A stretch of DNA of 64,000 bases. Source: Ectothiorhodospiraceae bacterium. GTDB lineage: Bacteria > Pseudomonadota > Gammaproteobacteria > Nitrococcales > Aquisalimonadaceae. The DNA lies in the NCBI GenBank assembly GCA_020831845.1, contig JAFIFV010000070.1, positions 1 to 64,000 of the forward strand, written 5' to 3'. Shown here piece by piece: positions 1-8,608 of this stretch (the first letter of the stretch is position 1; each line of letters opens with the position of its first letter). The notes under the pieces are model-generated. The model ran no database searches. It had not been told where the DNA came from and was given only the letters and a program-made list of their open reading frames with translations. A program made the position numbers and the translations under genes.

Positions 1-1557
1 TGCCTGGGTCTCGGGAATCCGCTCGAAGAGCTGCCGCCCCGCTGGTCCTAGGCCGCCCGCGAAAAGGTGGAACCCGGCCTGCGTGTAGAGGACCGTGTCA
101 AACATCTCCGGATGGCCGTTGACGAAGTCCGCAAAGGCATCATTGGGGCAGTTGGCGTCCGCCTGATGATGGGCGCAGTTGTTCTGGAGCACTCCGAAAA
201 GGAAAGGAGTACTCGAGATTTGATACATACCGTTATAGAGATCGGTCGCGTGGCTATCGCCGATCACCGCGGTCGCAGGGCCGTGACGGGCGTAGCAGTC
301 GGTGAAACGTTCCACCACCTCGGGGGTAATTGCTGCCACGCCGAACCGGCAGGCGCCGTCATCCAGTGTGACACGACGGTCCTGCCATGCCGCTTCGGTG
401 AGATCGAGCGCCTGCGACTGTTGCGGGTTGCCCGCCCGCCAGATTGCCTCGCGCCCGTCGGTAACATGGCCGAATAGCCCGATGGCGACGAACGCCGCGG
501 TGAAGACACCCGAGACTGCGAAGACCGAGCGCTGCGTGGGCAGAACCGGGAGTGGCTTTCTGCGAAACGGCAGTTCGACATAGCGCCAGCTCAGCCAGGC
601 CAGACCAAGTGAGGTCAGCACCAATAGCGCCATCACCTCCTCCGGTGGATAGCCCGGACTGCTCAGCCGGGCGAAGGCGAAGAGCGGCTGATGCCACAGA
701 TAGGCGCTGTAGCTGATCAACCCGATCCCCACCATGAGCCGCCCCGACAAGAGCCGCCCCATCAGCGTCCCGGCCCCGCCATACAGGATGATCATCACTG
801 TGCCGCCCACCGGCGCGAGCGCATACAACGAGGGAAACGGCGTCGACGCATCGTAGGCCAGCACCGACATCGCGATCAGCCCGAGCCCGAGCCCCGACAG
901 GAGTGGGCGCGCCTGCACCGCGCGCTCGCGCAGCCACAAAGCGCAGAGCGCCCCCGCGCCTATCTCCCATGCCCGCGTGGGAAGCAGATAGAAATTCGCA
1001 GCTGGCGCGTTGCGCCAACCCAACTCCGCCAGCATGAGGCTAAGCAGCGACAGCCCGGCGACAGTCCAGAAGATGGGATTGCGCCCGAATCGCCAGGCGA
1101 TGAGCATCAGGAGCGGAAACCCGATATAGAACTGCTCCTCGACGGCGAGACTCCAGGTGTGCAAGAGCGGATTTTCTTCGGCGGCAGGGGCGAAATAGCC
1201 CGACTTGCGCCAGAACAAGATGTTGGAGGCAAACAACCCCACCGCGACGAGTGCTTGCGAGAATTCCATGAACTGCCGGGGCAGCATCCACACCCAGGCG
1301 AAGGGCACGCAGCACAGCAGCACGAAGAAAAGCGCCGGCAGGATCCGCCGGGCGCGGCGCTCGTAGAATCGGCGCAGACTGAAACGGCCGCGCTCCAGAT
1401 CAGTGATGATGATGGTGGTGATCAGGTATCCGCTGATCACGAAGAATACGTCGACGCCGACATACCCCCCGGAGAACAGGCTGAAGCCAGCGTGAAACAG
1501 GATGACAGCAAGCACCGCAATGGCACGAAGGCCGTCAATCTCCGGGCGGTATGTCAT
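1..1557 (-). CDS. Acyltransferase-3 / SGNH-domain O-acyltransferase (OafA-like), 3' end outside window
   Basis: Integral membrane acyltransferase expected to O-acylate a surface polysaccharide such as O-antigen or exopolysaccharide. The frame is open from the ATG at 1557 to base 1 (519 codons), so the C-terminus lies beyond the edge. The N-terminus MTYRPEIDGLRAIAVL and the following FFVISGYLI and RRARRILPAL stretches are hallmarks of the acyltransferase-3 family. After about ten hydrophobic segments the protein continues into a periplasmic SGNH-hydrolase-like domain whose nucleophile block GDSHA falls at codons 433-437. This two-domain architecture is known for OafA/OatA-type enzymes, which pass the acyl group to the exported domain. 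The substrate cannot be told from sequence. Confidence 0.9.
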   Translation of the reverse strand, partial: MTYRPEIDGLRAIAVLAVILFHAGFSLFSGGYVGVDVFFVISGYLITTIIITDLERGRFSLRRFYERRARRILPALFFVLLCCVPFAWVWMLPRQFMEFSQALVAVGLFASNILFWRKSGYFAPAAEENPLLHTWSLAVEEQFYIGFPLLMLIAWRFGRNPIFWTVAGLSLLSLMLAELGWRNAPAANFYLLPTRAWEIGAGALCALWLRERAVQARPLLSGLGLGLIAMSVLAYDASTPFPSLYALAPVGGTVMIILYGGAGTLMGRLLSGRLMVGIGLISYSAYLWHQPLFAFARLSSPGYPPEEVMALLVLTSLGLAWLSWRYVELPFRRKPLPVLPTQRSVFAVSGVFTAAFVAIGLFGHVTDGREAIWRAGNPQQSQALDLTEAAWQDRRVTLDDGACRFGVAAITPEVVERFTDCYARHGPATAVIGDSHATDLYNGMYQISSTPFLFGVLQNNCAHHQADANCPNDAFADFVNGHPEMFDTVLYTQAGFHLFAGGLGPAGRQLFERIPETQA

Positions 1558-1919
1558 ACCCACACTCACGAGTGCCGAGAAAGTTGGCCGAGCAACTTCA
1601 ACCGGTGACCACTTGATCCATCCTGAGTGATCCGTTGCAAGGCGGACCGCATTCGGGTTTAGAGCGCAGTTCCCGGCTGGAGGGAATGCCTTCTGAGCAT
1701 GGGGATAGGCGAACGCTTTGTCTGTGCGGTTGCACACCGGATCAATAGCCGTTCCAGTTCGCCTTTGGACAGCTCATGCGGGGAAGACGGTGGTATGCCG
1801 AGCGGCATCCTCAGATGGCTGAGTGCCCCTGCCAGCATGTCTTGCAGGAATGCGGCTCCCCTCAATGACCTGCATCCAGAATCGGTTTCGTCTCGCGGCA
1901 AATTACAGTATCTTGCCTT
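1558..1919. other. Intergenic stretch without a convincing gene
   Basis: Between the acyltransferase start and the nnrS promoter I find no gene I can support. A minus-strand frame starting from TTG (1659-1901, 80 codons) and a plus-strand frame (1699-2076) are open, but neither has a clear ribosome-binding site or a recognisable domain. The minus frame could be a decayed gene remnant. Confidence 0.4.
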
Positions 1920-1942
1920 AAGATGTATTATTTATACATTTT
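1920..1942. promoter_or_regulatory. NsrR-type operator overlapping the nnrS promoter
   Basis: The site reads AAGATGTATTA-T-TTATACATTTT, an 11-1-11 arrangement close to the known NsrR consensus (AAGATGYATTT-N-AAATRCATCTT; left arm 10 of 11, right arm 8 of 11). A perfect TATAAT -10 element starts at its last base (1942-1947), so bound repressor would cover the promoter. NsrR is the Rrf2-family [Fe-S] nitric-oxide sensor and nnrS is a known regulon member, which supports the call. The nsrR gene itself is not in the window. Confidence 0.72.
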
Positions 1943-1947
1943 ATAAT
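1942..1947 (+). promoter_or_regulatory. -10 element (TATAAT) of the nnrS transcript
   Basis: This is an exact consensus hexamer at the right edge of the NsrR-like box. A matching -35 at 17 bp is poor (TAAGAT), so an additional activator is possible. Transcription would start near 1954, leaving only about 16 nt before the leader ORF at 1970. Confidence 0.5.
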
Positions 1948-1969
1948 GCTTCTTGCGAAGAAGGTCGTC

Positions 1970-2032
1970 ATGACGAAACTGAAGCGGTTCCGACAAGGCA
2001 GCGACAACCCCGAATCGTGCACTGCGCGCTGA
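1970..2032 (+). CDS. Possible 20-residue leader peptide upstream of nnrS
   Basis: A short ORF of 20 codons plus stop encodes MTKLKRFRQGSDNPESCTAR. It has a good Shine-Dalgarno (GAAGAAGG, about 5 nt before the ATG) and is the first cistron downstream of the predicted promoter. Its TGA ends 9 nt before the nnrS ATG, which has no Shine-Dalgarno of its own. That spacing suggests translational coupling or a regulatory leader; I know of no family for the peptide. It could also be chance. Confidence 0.45.
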   Translation: MTKLKRFRQGSDNPESCTAR

Positions 2033-2041
2033 CATCGCCGG

Positions 2042-3184
2042 ATGAGCAGTCAGCAACCACAAGCGGCCTCGGGTAGTCGCCGGGCCCCAAGCGCCTATCA
2101 TGCCGCCGAGAAGGTGTTCTTCCCGGCGGCGGCACTCTACGGAGGTGCCGCCGTCCCCCTCAGCGTGCACGGCCTGCTGTCCGGGAACCCGGTGCTGCCG
2201 GCATTTGCCACGGTCGCCGGTCATGCCCATGAGTTGCTGTTCGGCTTTGCGCTGGCGGTTGTTGCCGGCTTTCTGGTCAACCGCGCGACCGGCAGCCGCC
2301 TGACGGCGCTATTCACACTCTGGCTGCTTGCCCGCGGTTTCTACTTGACGCTGCCCGGGAGCACCGTCGCACTCCTGGTCAACGCAGCTTTCGCCACCGC
2401 ACTGGCGTGGCTGACAGTGCCGCAGTTCGCCAGAGGAGCCAAAAAGTGGCGCAACAAGGCAATTGTGCCTCTACTCCTCGCGTTATGCGTCATGCTGGTG
2501 CTCTTCCACCTTGCTTCGCTGACGCCGGTGACCTGGGTCCGTTTCCTGTTACTGCAGGAAGCCGTTCTGCTGTTTGCGCTCCTCATGCTGTTCATGGGCG
2601 GTCGCATCATTGCCCCGGCCGCCGCCGGGGCCATCCAGCGGGCAGGTGGTTGCCTGGAAGCCCGCGTGCAACCTCGGCTCGAGGGGGCGCTGCTCATCAT
2701 CATGGCGATGGCAATCATGGCGTTGGCCGTTCCCGGCGCGCAGTCCGTTGCCGGAGCGCTTGCCGTGATCGCTGCCGCACTCGCTCTGATCCGGCTACTG
2801 CGCTGGCGGCTGTGGGCCGCCGCCGGACGTCCGGACCTGTGGTGCCTGGGTGTTGGCTACGGCTGGCTGGTGGTCGGGCTGGCATTGCTTGGAGTCTCCT
2901 GGGCGACCAATCTTCTGCCTCCAAGTACCGCAACCCATGCGATTACCGTTGGCGCCCTGGGCACGCTCACCAGTGGTGTCATGGCCCGCGTCCGGCTGAA
3001 TCGCGCAAAGCACGACGCCGGCGGTTCGTGGACCATTCCGTTGATGACAGGCCTGATTGCCGCAGCTGCCATCACCCGCCTGGCGCAACCCGCTGACCCA
3101 ACCGCCCTGACGATAGCCAGTGCCCTGTGGACCTCTGCGTTCCTTCTGCTGCTGTTCCTGCTGGCCCGCATTCCAGCGCGCTGA
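2042..3184 (+). CDS. nnrS: NnrS family membrane protein (nitric oxide stress)
   Basis: A 380-residue polytopic membrane protein of the NnrS family, a haem- and copper-containing protein that protects against nitric oxide and related nitrosative damage. About 12 hydrophobic segments span the protein. Family features seen are the early FFPAAALYGG block, the GHAHELLFGFALAVVAGF segment with paired His residues (likely haem ligands) and a C-terminal THAITVGALGTLTSGVMARV block. The start follows a coupled leader ORF and lacks a clear ribosome-binding site. An NsrR-like operator covers the promoter, consistent with induction by NO. No nitrite or nitric-oxide reductase gene is adjacent. Confidence 0.92.
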   Translation: MSSQQPQAASGSRRAPSAYHAAEKVFFPAAALYGGAAVPLSVHGLLSGNPVLPAFATVAGHAHELLFGFALAVVAGFLVNRATGSRLTALFTLWLLARGFYLTLPGSTVALLVNAAFATALAWLTVPQFARGAKKWRNKAIVPLLLALCVMLVLFHLASLTPVTWVRFLLLQEAVLLFALLMLFMGGRIIAPAAAGAIQRAGGCLEARVQPRLEGALLIIMAMAIMALAVPGAQSVAGALAVIAAALALIRLLRWRLWAAAGRPDLWCLGVGYGWLVVGLALLGVSWATNLLPPSTATHAITVGALGTLTSGVMARVRLNRAKHDAGGSWTIPLMTGLIAAAAITRLAQPADPTALTIASALWTSAFLLLLFLLARIPAR

Positions 3185-3351
3185 GCACGCCCCCGGCCAG
3201 GGAACGACGGATGCGGGCGAAGCGTGATCGCCCCTGCGAGGTCGCCCGGACCTGACAACTGGCTCTACAGGCGAGGAGCAGGAGCGGGGATACGTCCATC
3301 CATGCAGGGCCAGCCGCAGGCCCGACCAGACCGCCTGCTGCGGTTGCCTTC

Positions 3352-4824
3352 TCAGGCCGCGTCGGAGTCCAGCTGATTCTCAAAGATACGTCCGCCCTTG
3401 ATAATCAGCTTGAGAGAGGAGCCGGGTGTCTCCAGAAAGGACAACCCGTTCTCGGGCTCGCCCTCCACCAGCAGCAGATCGGCGAAAGCGTTCGGCTCGA
3501 TGACGCCGAGTTTTCCCGGATACGGCGCGCGATCCCCGGACACGGCCAGCAGTTCCCCATTGCCCGAGGTCGCCATGCGCAGAACGGACAACGGATCCAT
3601 CCAGCGGGACAGCTTTGCCAGCTGCCGGCCCTGCGCCTCCGTCTTTCCCGGGCTCATCAGGATATCGGTGCCGAATCCGGTGTGGACCTTGTGCTTGTCC
3701 GCCCATTCATAGGCGCGTTCCGTTCCCTGCGAGACTTCCGCCTGCATGGCGCGCCGGGCGGCGTCCGGGAAGACGTTCGCGTCCTCGTCCTGCAGGAACG
3801 GTTGCAGGCTCCACCAGATGTCGTTGTCAGCCATCATGCGCACGGTATCTTCATCAGCCAGCTGTCCGTGCTCGATACACCGTACGCCCGCCCGGATGGC
3901 ACGCTGGATGCCTGCGGAGGTATACACGTGGACGGTCACATAGGTGCCCCAGTCGGCGGCGGCATCGACGGCGGCGCGCAGTTCCCGCTCGGTGAACTGG
4001 GCGGAATCCAGCGGATCGTAGGGCGACGCCACTCCGCCGCCAGCCATCACCTTGATCTGGCTGGCGCCCCGCATCAGCTGTTCCCGGGTGCGCCGCAGCA
4101 CGGCATCGGCGCCGTCTGCGATGGCGGCAACACCGACACGTTCGGTATAGGAGAGATCCGCTTCGCCGGCCCTGGGCAATTCGTTCAGCAGGCGGAAGTC
4201 CCCGTGACCCGAGGTCTGACTGATCATCGCGCCGGACGGGAAAATGCGCGGCCCCACCATCACATGTTCGTCGATGGCCTGCTTCAGCCCGAACGCCGGC
4301 CCACCGGTATCGCGCACGGTGGTAAAGCCCCGCCTCAGCGTGCCCTCCGCCTCCCGCGCAGCGACCAGATGGATGTAGGCGATATCAGCTGTCATGGCAG
4401 TGACCTGGGACACCCCGCAAAGGGTGGAATGCCAGTGGGCATCAATCAGGCCAGGCATCAGCACACGACCACCACAATCGATCCGCCGAACGCCCTCCGG
4501 GGACGCATCCGAACCCACCAGCTCCTTGATCCGCTCGCCGTCCACCAGCACGCTGACGCCTTGCTGGAGTTCGAGACGCCGGCCATCGAACAGGCGGAGG
4601 TTGGTCAGCAGCAGCGGCCGCTCTTCCGACCGTGGTGCTTCAGCCAGCAACGAGGAAGCACCGAATCCGGCGAACAATCCCACCATCCCCGCCATGCCTC
4701 CCAGCAGGATTCGGCGGTTGATATCGATTTCCAGTCGCCGGATCGCCAGTTGGACCTGTTGGTGGCCACAGAGGCAAGCCAAGCCGTGTGCGTGGCTGCC
4801 ACAGGCGTGTGCAGAAGCCTCCAT
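3352..4824 (-). CDS. Exported metal-dependent amidohydrolase (imidazolonepropionase/prolidase-like)
   Basis: A 490-residue amidohydrolase-superfamily enzyme. Metal-site features are HWH in the IDAHWHSTLCG block after strand 1, the TVHVYTSAG and CIEHGQLAD histidines, and an Asp in GTDILMSPG. An N-terminal twin-arginine segment (INRRILLGG followed by a hydrophobic stretch and LLAEA) indicates Tat export, as in relatives annotated as Xaa-Pro dipeptidase or organophosphate hydrolase-like. The start at 4824 is preceded by AAGGAA about 7 nt upstream; a longer reading to 4884 lacks such a site. The first 21 residues are unusually rich in His and Cys (for example ACGSHAHGLACLCGH), ahead of the signal. 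Substrate unknown. Confidence 0.82.
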   Translation of the reverse strand: MEASAHACGSHAHGLACLCGHQQVQLAIRRLEIDINRRILLGGMAGMVGLFAGFGASSLLAEAPRSEERPLLLTNLRLFDGRRLELQQGVSVLVDGERIKELVGSDASPEGVRRIDCGGRVLMPGLIDAHWHSTLCGVSQVTAMTADIAYIHLVAAREAEGTLRRGFTTVRDTGGPAFGLKQAIDEHVMVGPRIFPSGAMISQTSGHGDFRLLNELPRAGEADLSYTERVGVAAIADGADAVLRRTREQLMRGASQIKVMAGGGVASPYDPLDSAQFTERELRAAVDAAADWGTYVTVHVYTSAGIQRAIRAGVRCIEHGQLADEDTVRMMADNDIWWSLQPFLQDEDANVFPDAARRAMQAEVSQGTERAYEWADKHKVHTGFGTDILMSPGKTEAQGRQLAKLSRWMDPLSVLRMATSGNGELLAVSGDRAPYPGKLGVIEPNAFADLLLVEGEPENGLSFLETPGSSLKLIIKGGRIFENQLDSDAA

Positions 4825-4991
4825 GGTGTCATTCCTTCTCTTGTTGGCCGCAAATTGGCAGTATTGATGCGGTCTGCCCGTCATTCCAGTTTTTGCGGAG
4901 GGCGCCTGTCTGCCCTCCCGCCGGAGCGTCGTATACTGTGGCTTTCAAACAAGCCGAATCGACGCGCGCATTTGCCATCGGGGGGTTCGTC

Positions 4992-6257
4992 ATGTGGGCA
5001 GCAGCATCCGTCATCGCGCCATTTCCTGCCGGGGAGCGGCGCACGGTGGGCCTTGTATCCACCGCGCACGCCTTCAGCCATTTCTACATGCTGCTGCTGC
5101 CGCCGATCTTTCCGTTGCTGCATGCCGACCTGGGCCTGAGCTACGCGGCGCTAGGCTTGCTGCTGTCGGTTTATGCGGTGGTGACCGGCGTGATGCAGGT
5201 GCCGATGGGCATGCTGGTTGACCGCGTCGGCGGTCGCACCATACTGACCGTGGGCCTGGCGCTGAACGCACTGGCCCTGCTGCTGGTGGGACTGTTCCCC
5301 AGCTACCCCGCCATGCTGCTGTTCATGGCAATGGCGGGTGCGGGCAATGCCGTCTTCCATCCGGCGGACTACGCCATCCTCTCCGCCCGTGTGGGCGAGG
5401 AACGCATGGGTCGGGCCTTCAGCATGCACCTGTTCGCCGGCTATATCGGCTGGATGCTGGCCCCTCCGGCCATGCTGGGCCTGACCATGGTCGGCGGCTG
5501 GCGGTTCGCGCTGGTGGCGCTGGGCCTGGCGGGTATCGCTTATGCCGGCGTGCTGGTATTGAAACGCCACAGCCTCAGCGACGAGGACGAGCGCCAGGCG
5601 GCCAAGGCGGCCGCGGCGGAGACCCGCGCCAACGGCGGCAAGACCGGTTTCTCGCTGCTAATGACGCCGGTGATTGCCTCGCTGTTCCTGTTCTACATGA
5701 TCGTGGCCATGGCGGGGAACGGCATCCAGAGCTTCTCGGTGGTGGCCAACGTTGACCTGCACGGGATCAGCCTGGGAGACGCCAACCTGGCTTTAACCTG
5801 TTATTTCATCGCCGCGGCTACCGGCACGCTGCTGGGTGGCTGGGTGGCGGATCGGGTGGTGCGCCTTGAACTGGCCACCGCGGTGGCTTTTGCCCTGTCC
5901 GCGGGGTTTGTGGCACTGCTCGGGTTCGGCGGCCTGTCCCTGCCGGCTGTGATCTCCCTGATGGTGCTGGGCGGTTTCTTTGTCGCGGTGGTGGCTCCGC
6001 TGCGGGACATCATGGTGCGCCAGGCGGCGCCGAAAGGGTCGATCGGAACCGCGTTCGGCATCGTCACCACCGGTTTCAGCGCAGGGTTCACCGTGGCACC
6101 GGTCGCGCTGGGCTGGATCGTCGACATGGGCTACCCAGCGTTCATCTTCTGGGCAACCGCCGGCATTACCCTGCTGGGCGTACTGACGCTGGGCGGGGTA
6201 CGCTTCATCCGGGCCTCCCGACCGGCGGAAAGCGATCAGCCGTTACCAACGGGCTGA
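4992..6257 (+). CDS. MFS transporter
   Basis: A 421-residue major-facilitator permease with 12 predicted transmembrane segments. The loop 2-3 motif is GMLVDRVGGR and the equivalent second-half motif is GGWVADRVVR. Family resemblance is to the fosmidomycin-resistance/YfcJ-like drug or metabolite exporters (HPADYAILSARVGEERMGRAF), but substrate cannot be assigned. The start at 4992 has GGGGGG about 6 nt upstream. It is divergent from the amidohydrolase with a 167-bp shared promoter region, so the two may be co-regulated. Confidence 0.85.
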   Translation: MWAAASVIAPFPAGERRTVGLVSTAHAFSHFYMLLLPPIFPLLHADLGLSYAALGLLLSVYAVVTGVMQVPMGMLVDRVGGRTILTVGLALNALALLLVGLFPSYPAMLLFMAMAGAGNAVFHPADYAILSARVGEERMGRAFSMHLFAGYIGWMLAPPAMLGLTMVGGWRFALVALGLAGIAYAGVLVLKRHSLSDEDERQAAKAAAAETRANGGKTGFSLLMTPVIASLFLFYMIVAMAGNGIQSFSVVANVDLHGISLGDANLALTCYFIAAATGTLLGGWVADRVVRLELATAVAFALSAGFVALLGFGGLSLPAVISLMVLGGFFVAVVAPLRDIMVRQAAPKGSIGTAFGIVTTGFSAGFTVAPVALGWIVDMGYPAFIFWATAGITLLGVLTLGGVRFIRASRPAESDQPLPTG

Positions 6258-6371
6258 TCGCGGGCGATCACTCGGGCAGCCAGTCGATGAGGGTGACCGA
6301 GATCCGGTGATCCGATGATGGCCGGTTCGGCACGCTGACTACCTGCTCGCGACTGCGTAACGGAATCGGGT

Positions 6372-6398
6372 GTTGGGGTTCGCTGCGCTCACCCCAAC
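6372..6398. repeat. Short hairpin repeat, possible bidirectional terminator
   Basis: GTTGGGGT and ACCCCAAC form a perfect 8-bp inverted repeat around an 11-nt loop, between the convergent MFS and formate dehydrogenase genes. The same hairpin type is, from memory, scattered through many proteobacterial genomes. There is no T-run, so intrinsic termination is uncertain. Confidence 0.5.
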
Positions 6399-6415
6399 CT
6401 ACTACACCTGCGGTG

Positions 6416-8608
6416 TCAGGCTGTCCTGCTTTCCGGGAGGTTGGCCGGGTTTACCGATACGGCGCAGAACTTGAAGCCGGGGATCTTGCCGTCGGGGTCG
6501 ATGCGCGGGTCTGTCAGCAGGTTGGCGCAGGCCTCGCGGAAGTGCATGGGGATGAACACGGTGCCGGGCAACACGGCGTCGGTGATACGGACGCGGATGC
6601 GCACATCGCCGCGCCGCGAGCGCACCTGGGCCAGCGCGCCGTCCTCCATTCCCAGCGCGCCGGCGTCGACCGGGTGCATTTCCATCAGGCCTTCCGGGCT
6701 AATGGTATCCAGCGCGCGGGAGCGGCGGGTCATGGTACCGGTGTGCCAGTGTTCCAGCACGCGGCCGGTGCTGAGGATCAACGGGTACTCGGCATCCGGC
6801 TGTTCCTCGGCCGGCTTGAAACGGGCCGGCACCAGCTTCGCACGGCCGGAGGGGAAGCTGTCCTGGAACACGATGGGGTCGCCGTCGGAGGTTGCCGGGT
6901 CGCTGCACGGGTACCAGCGACCACGATCACCCAGGGCGGCGTGACTCAGCGTGGCGTAGGATTGCGTGGCGGCGGCGAATTCGTCGAACACTGCGGCCAC
7001 ATCAGGATATTCCATCGGATAGCCCATGCGACTGCCGATCTCGCAGATCAGTTCCCAGTCCTGCCGTGCCTCGCCGGGCAATGCCAACACAGGCTGCCCC
7101 AGTTGGACCCGGCGATCGGTGTTTGTATAACTGCCGTCTTTTTCCATGAAACTGCTCGCCGGCAGGATCACGTCGGCAAACTCGGCGGTTTCTGTCAGGA
7201 AGATGTCCTGCACGGCGAGGAAGTCCAGCTTCGCCAGCGCCTGGCGCACCTTGTTAACGTCCGGGTCCGAGACGAACGGGTTCTCGCCCATGATGTACAT
7301 GCCCTTAAGCTCACCCGCCTTGGCCGCATTCATCATCTCGGTGACGGTCAGGCCCGGCGTGGGTGAGAGTTGCACGCCCCAGGCGTCCTCGAAACGTCGC
7401 TGGATCTCGGGATCGTCCACGCGCTGGTAGTCCGGATACACCATGGGAATCAGACCGGCGTCGGAGGCACCCTGCACGTTGTTCTGGCCGCGCAGCGGGT
7501 GCAGTCCGGTGCCCGGCCGGCCGACGTTGCCGGTGACCATGGCCAGGCTGATCAGGCCGCGGGCGTTGTCGGTACCGTGGGTGTGCTGACTGATACCCAT
7601 GCCCCAGAAGAACATCACGGCCTTTGCTTCGCCGATCATGCGGGCGGCACGCTCAATGTCGGCGGCCGGCACGTCGCAGATCCGCGCGGCGGTCTCGGGA
7701 GGGTACTCGCGGACCGTCTCGGTCACGGCCTCGAAACCGTCGGTGCGCTCGCGGATGAACGCGTGGTCGACCAGGTCGTCGCGAATCAGCACGTGCAGCA
7801 TTGCATTATGCAGCGCCACGTCGGTGCCGGGGCGGATGGGCAGATACAGGGCCGCCTGGTCGGCGATGGCCGGACGGCGGCTGTTGACCACAACCAGTTG
7901 CGTGCCGGCCTCGGCCGCTTCCTTCATGAACGTCGCGGCTACCGGGTGATTGGCCGTCGGATTGCACCCGGTGAGGAAGGCCACGTCGGCGCGGGCGATA
8001 TCGCGCACGATATTGGTGACAGCGCCGGAGCCGATTCCTTCCATCAGCGCGGCCACCGAGGAAGCATGGCAAAGCCGGGTGCAATGATCCACGTTGTTGC
8101 TGCCGAAGACTGCACGCACCAGCTTCTGGAACAGATAGGCTTCCTCGTTGGAGCCCTTGGCCGAACCGAGCCCGGCCAGGGCCCGGCTGCCGTCGCTGTC
8201 CCGAATGGCTTTCAGGCGGCTGGCCACCAGGTCCAGCGCTTCATCCCAGCTCGCTTCGCGGAAATGCGGTAGCAGGTCGTCATAATCCACCGGGCCGCCC
8301 GGCTTGTTCGGGCGTTTCTCCAGTGGCGTCAATTGCCCTTTCGGGTAGGCGCTCTCCCGCCGGATCAGCGGCCGGGTCAGACGCTGACCATGGCTGGCGT
8401 AGTCGAAGCCGTAGCGGCCCTTGACGCACAAGCGGCTGCTGTTCGCCGCGCCATCACGGCCGCGGGCGAACAGGATGCGACGGCGATCGGCATCGGCCAC
8501 GTAGGTGACGGCGCAACCCACGCCACAGTAGGGGCACAGCGTATCCACGGCATGGGTATGAATCACCGCTCCCTCGGAGCGTTCCGCAGCGGGCTTGAAC
8601 CGTTTCAT
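6416..8608 (-). CDS. NAD-dependent formate dehydrogenase, molybdopterin (alpha) subunit
   Basis: A 730-residue catalytic subunit of a cytosolic molybdo- or tungsto-bis-MGD formate dehydrogenase (formate to CO2, electrons to NAD+ through its partners). The N-terminal CPYCGVGC motif (LCPYCGVGCAVTYV) binds a [4Fe-4S] cluster, and the active-site region VDHCTRLCHASSV carries Cys rather than selenocysteine. MPT-binding blocks NPTANHPVAATF and the C-terminal LSTGRVLEHWHTGTMTRRS domain are present. The start at 8608 has GGAGGAGG upstream and overlaps the stop of the Fe-S subunit by 4 bp (ATGA). In the Fds/FDH1 family this domain is usually fused to the Fe-S region in one ~950-residue chain; here they are two genes. 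Confidence 0.92.
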   Translation of the reverse strand: MKRFKPAAERSEGAVIHTHAVDTLCPYCGVGCAVTYVADADRRRILFARGRDGAANSSRLCVKGRYGFDYASHGQRLTRPLIRRESAYPKGQLTPLEKRPNKPGGPVDYDDLLPHFREASWDEALDLVASRLKAIRDSDGSRALAGLGSAKGSNEEAYLFQKLVRAVFGSNNVDHCTRLCHASSVAALMEGIGSGAVTNIVRDIARADVAFLTGCNPTANHPVAATFMKEAAEAGTQLVVVNSRRPAIADQAALYLPIRPGTDVALHNAMLHVLIRDDLVDHAFIRERTDGFEAVTETVREYPPETAARICDVPAADIERAARMIGEAKAVMFFWGMGISQHTHGTDNARGLISLAMVTGNVGRPGTGLHPLRGQNNVQGASDAGLIPMVYPDYQRVDDPEIQRRFEDAWGVQLSPTPGLTVTEMMNAAKAGELKGMYIMGENPFVSDPDVNKVRQALAKLDFLAVQDIFLTETAEFADVILPASSFMEKDGSYTNTDRRVQLGQPVLALPGEARQDWELICEIGSRMGYPMEYPDVAAVFDEFAAATQSYATLSHAALGDRGRWYPCSDPATSDGDPIVFQDSFPSGRAKLVPARFKPAEEQPDAEYPLILSTGRVLEHWHTGTMTRRSRALDTISPEGLMEMHPVDAGALGMEDGALAQVRSRRGDVRIRVRITDAVLPGTVFIPMHFREACANLLTDPRIDPDGKIPGFKFCAVSVNPANLPESRTA

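Noticed and set aside
691-1608. 305-codon plus-strand frame at the left end
   Set aside because: It is the antisense shadow of the acyltransferase, which reads through to the edge with clear family motifs.
1659-1901. 80-codon minus-strand frame with TTG start
   Set aside because: It has no ribosome-binding site or homology I can recognise; kept only as a possible remnant in the intergenic note.
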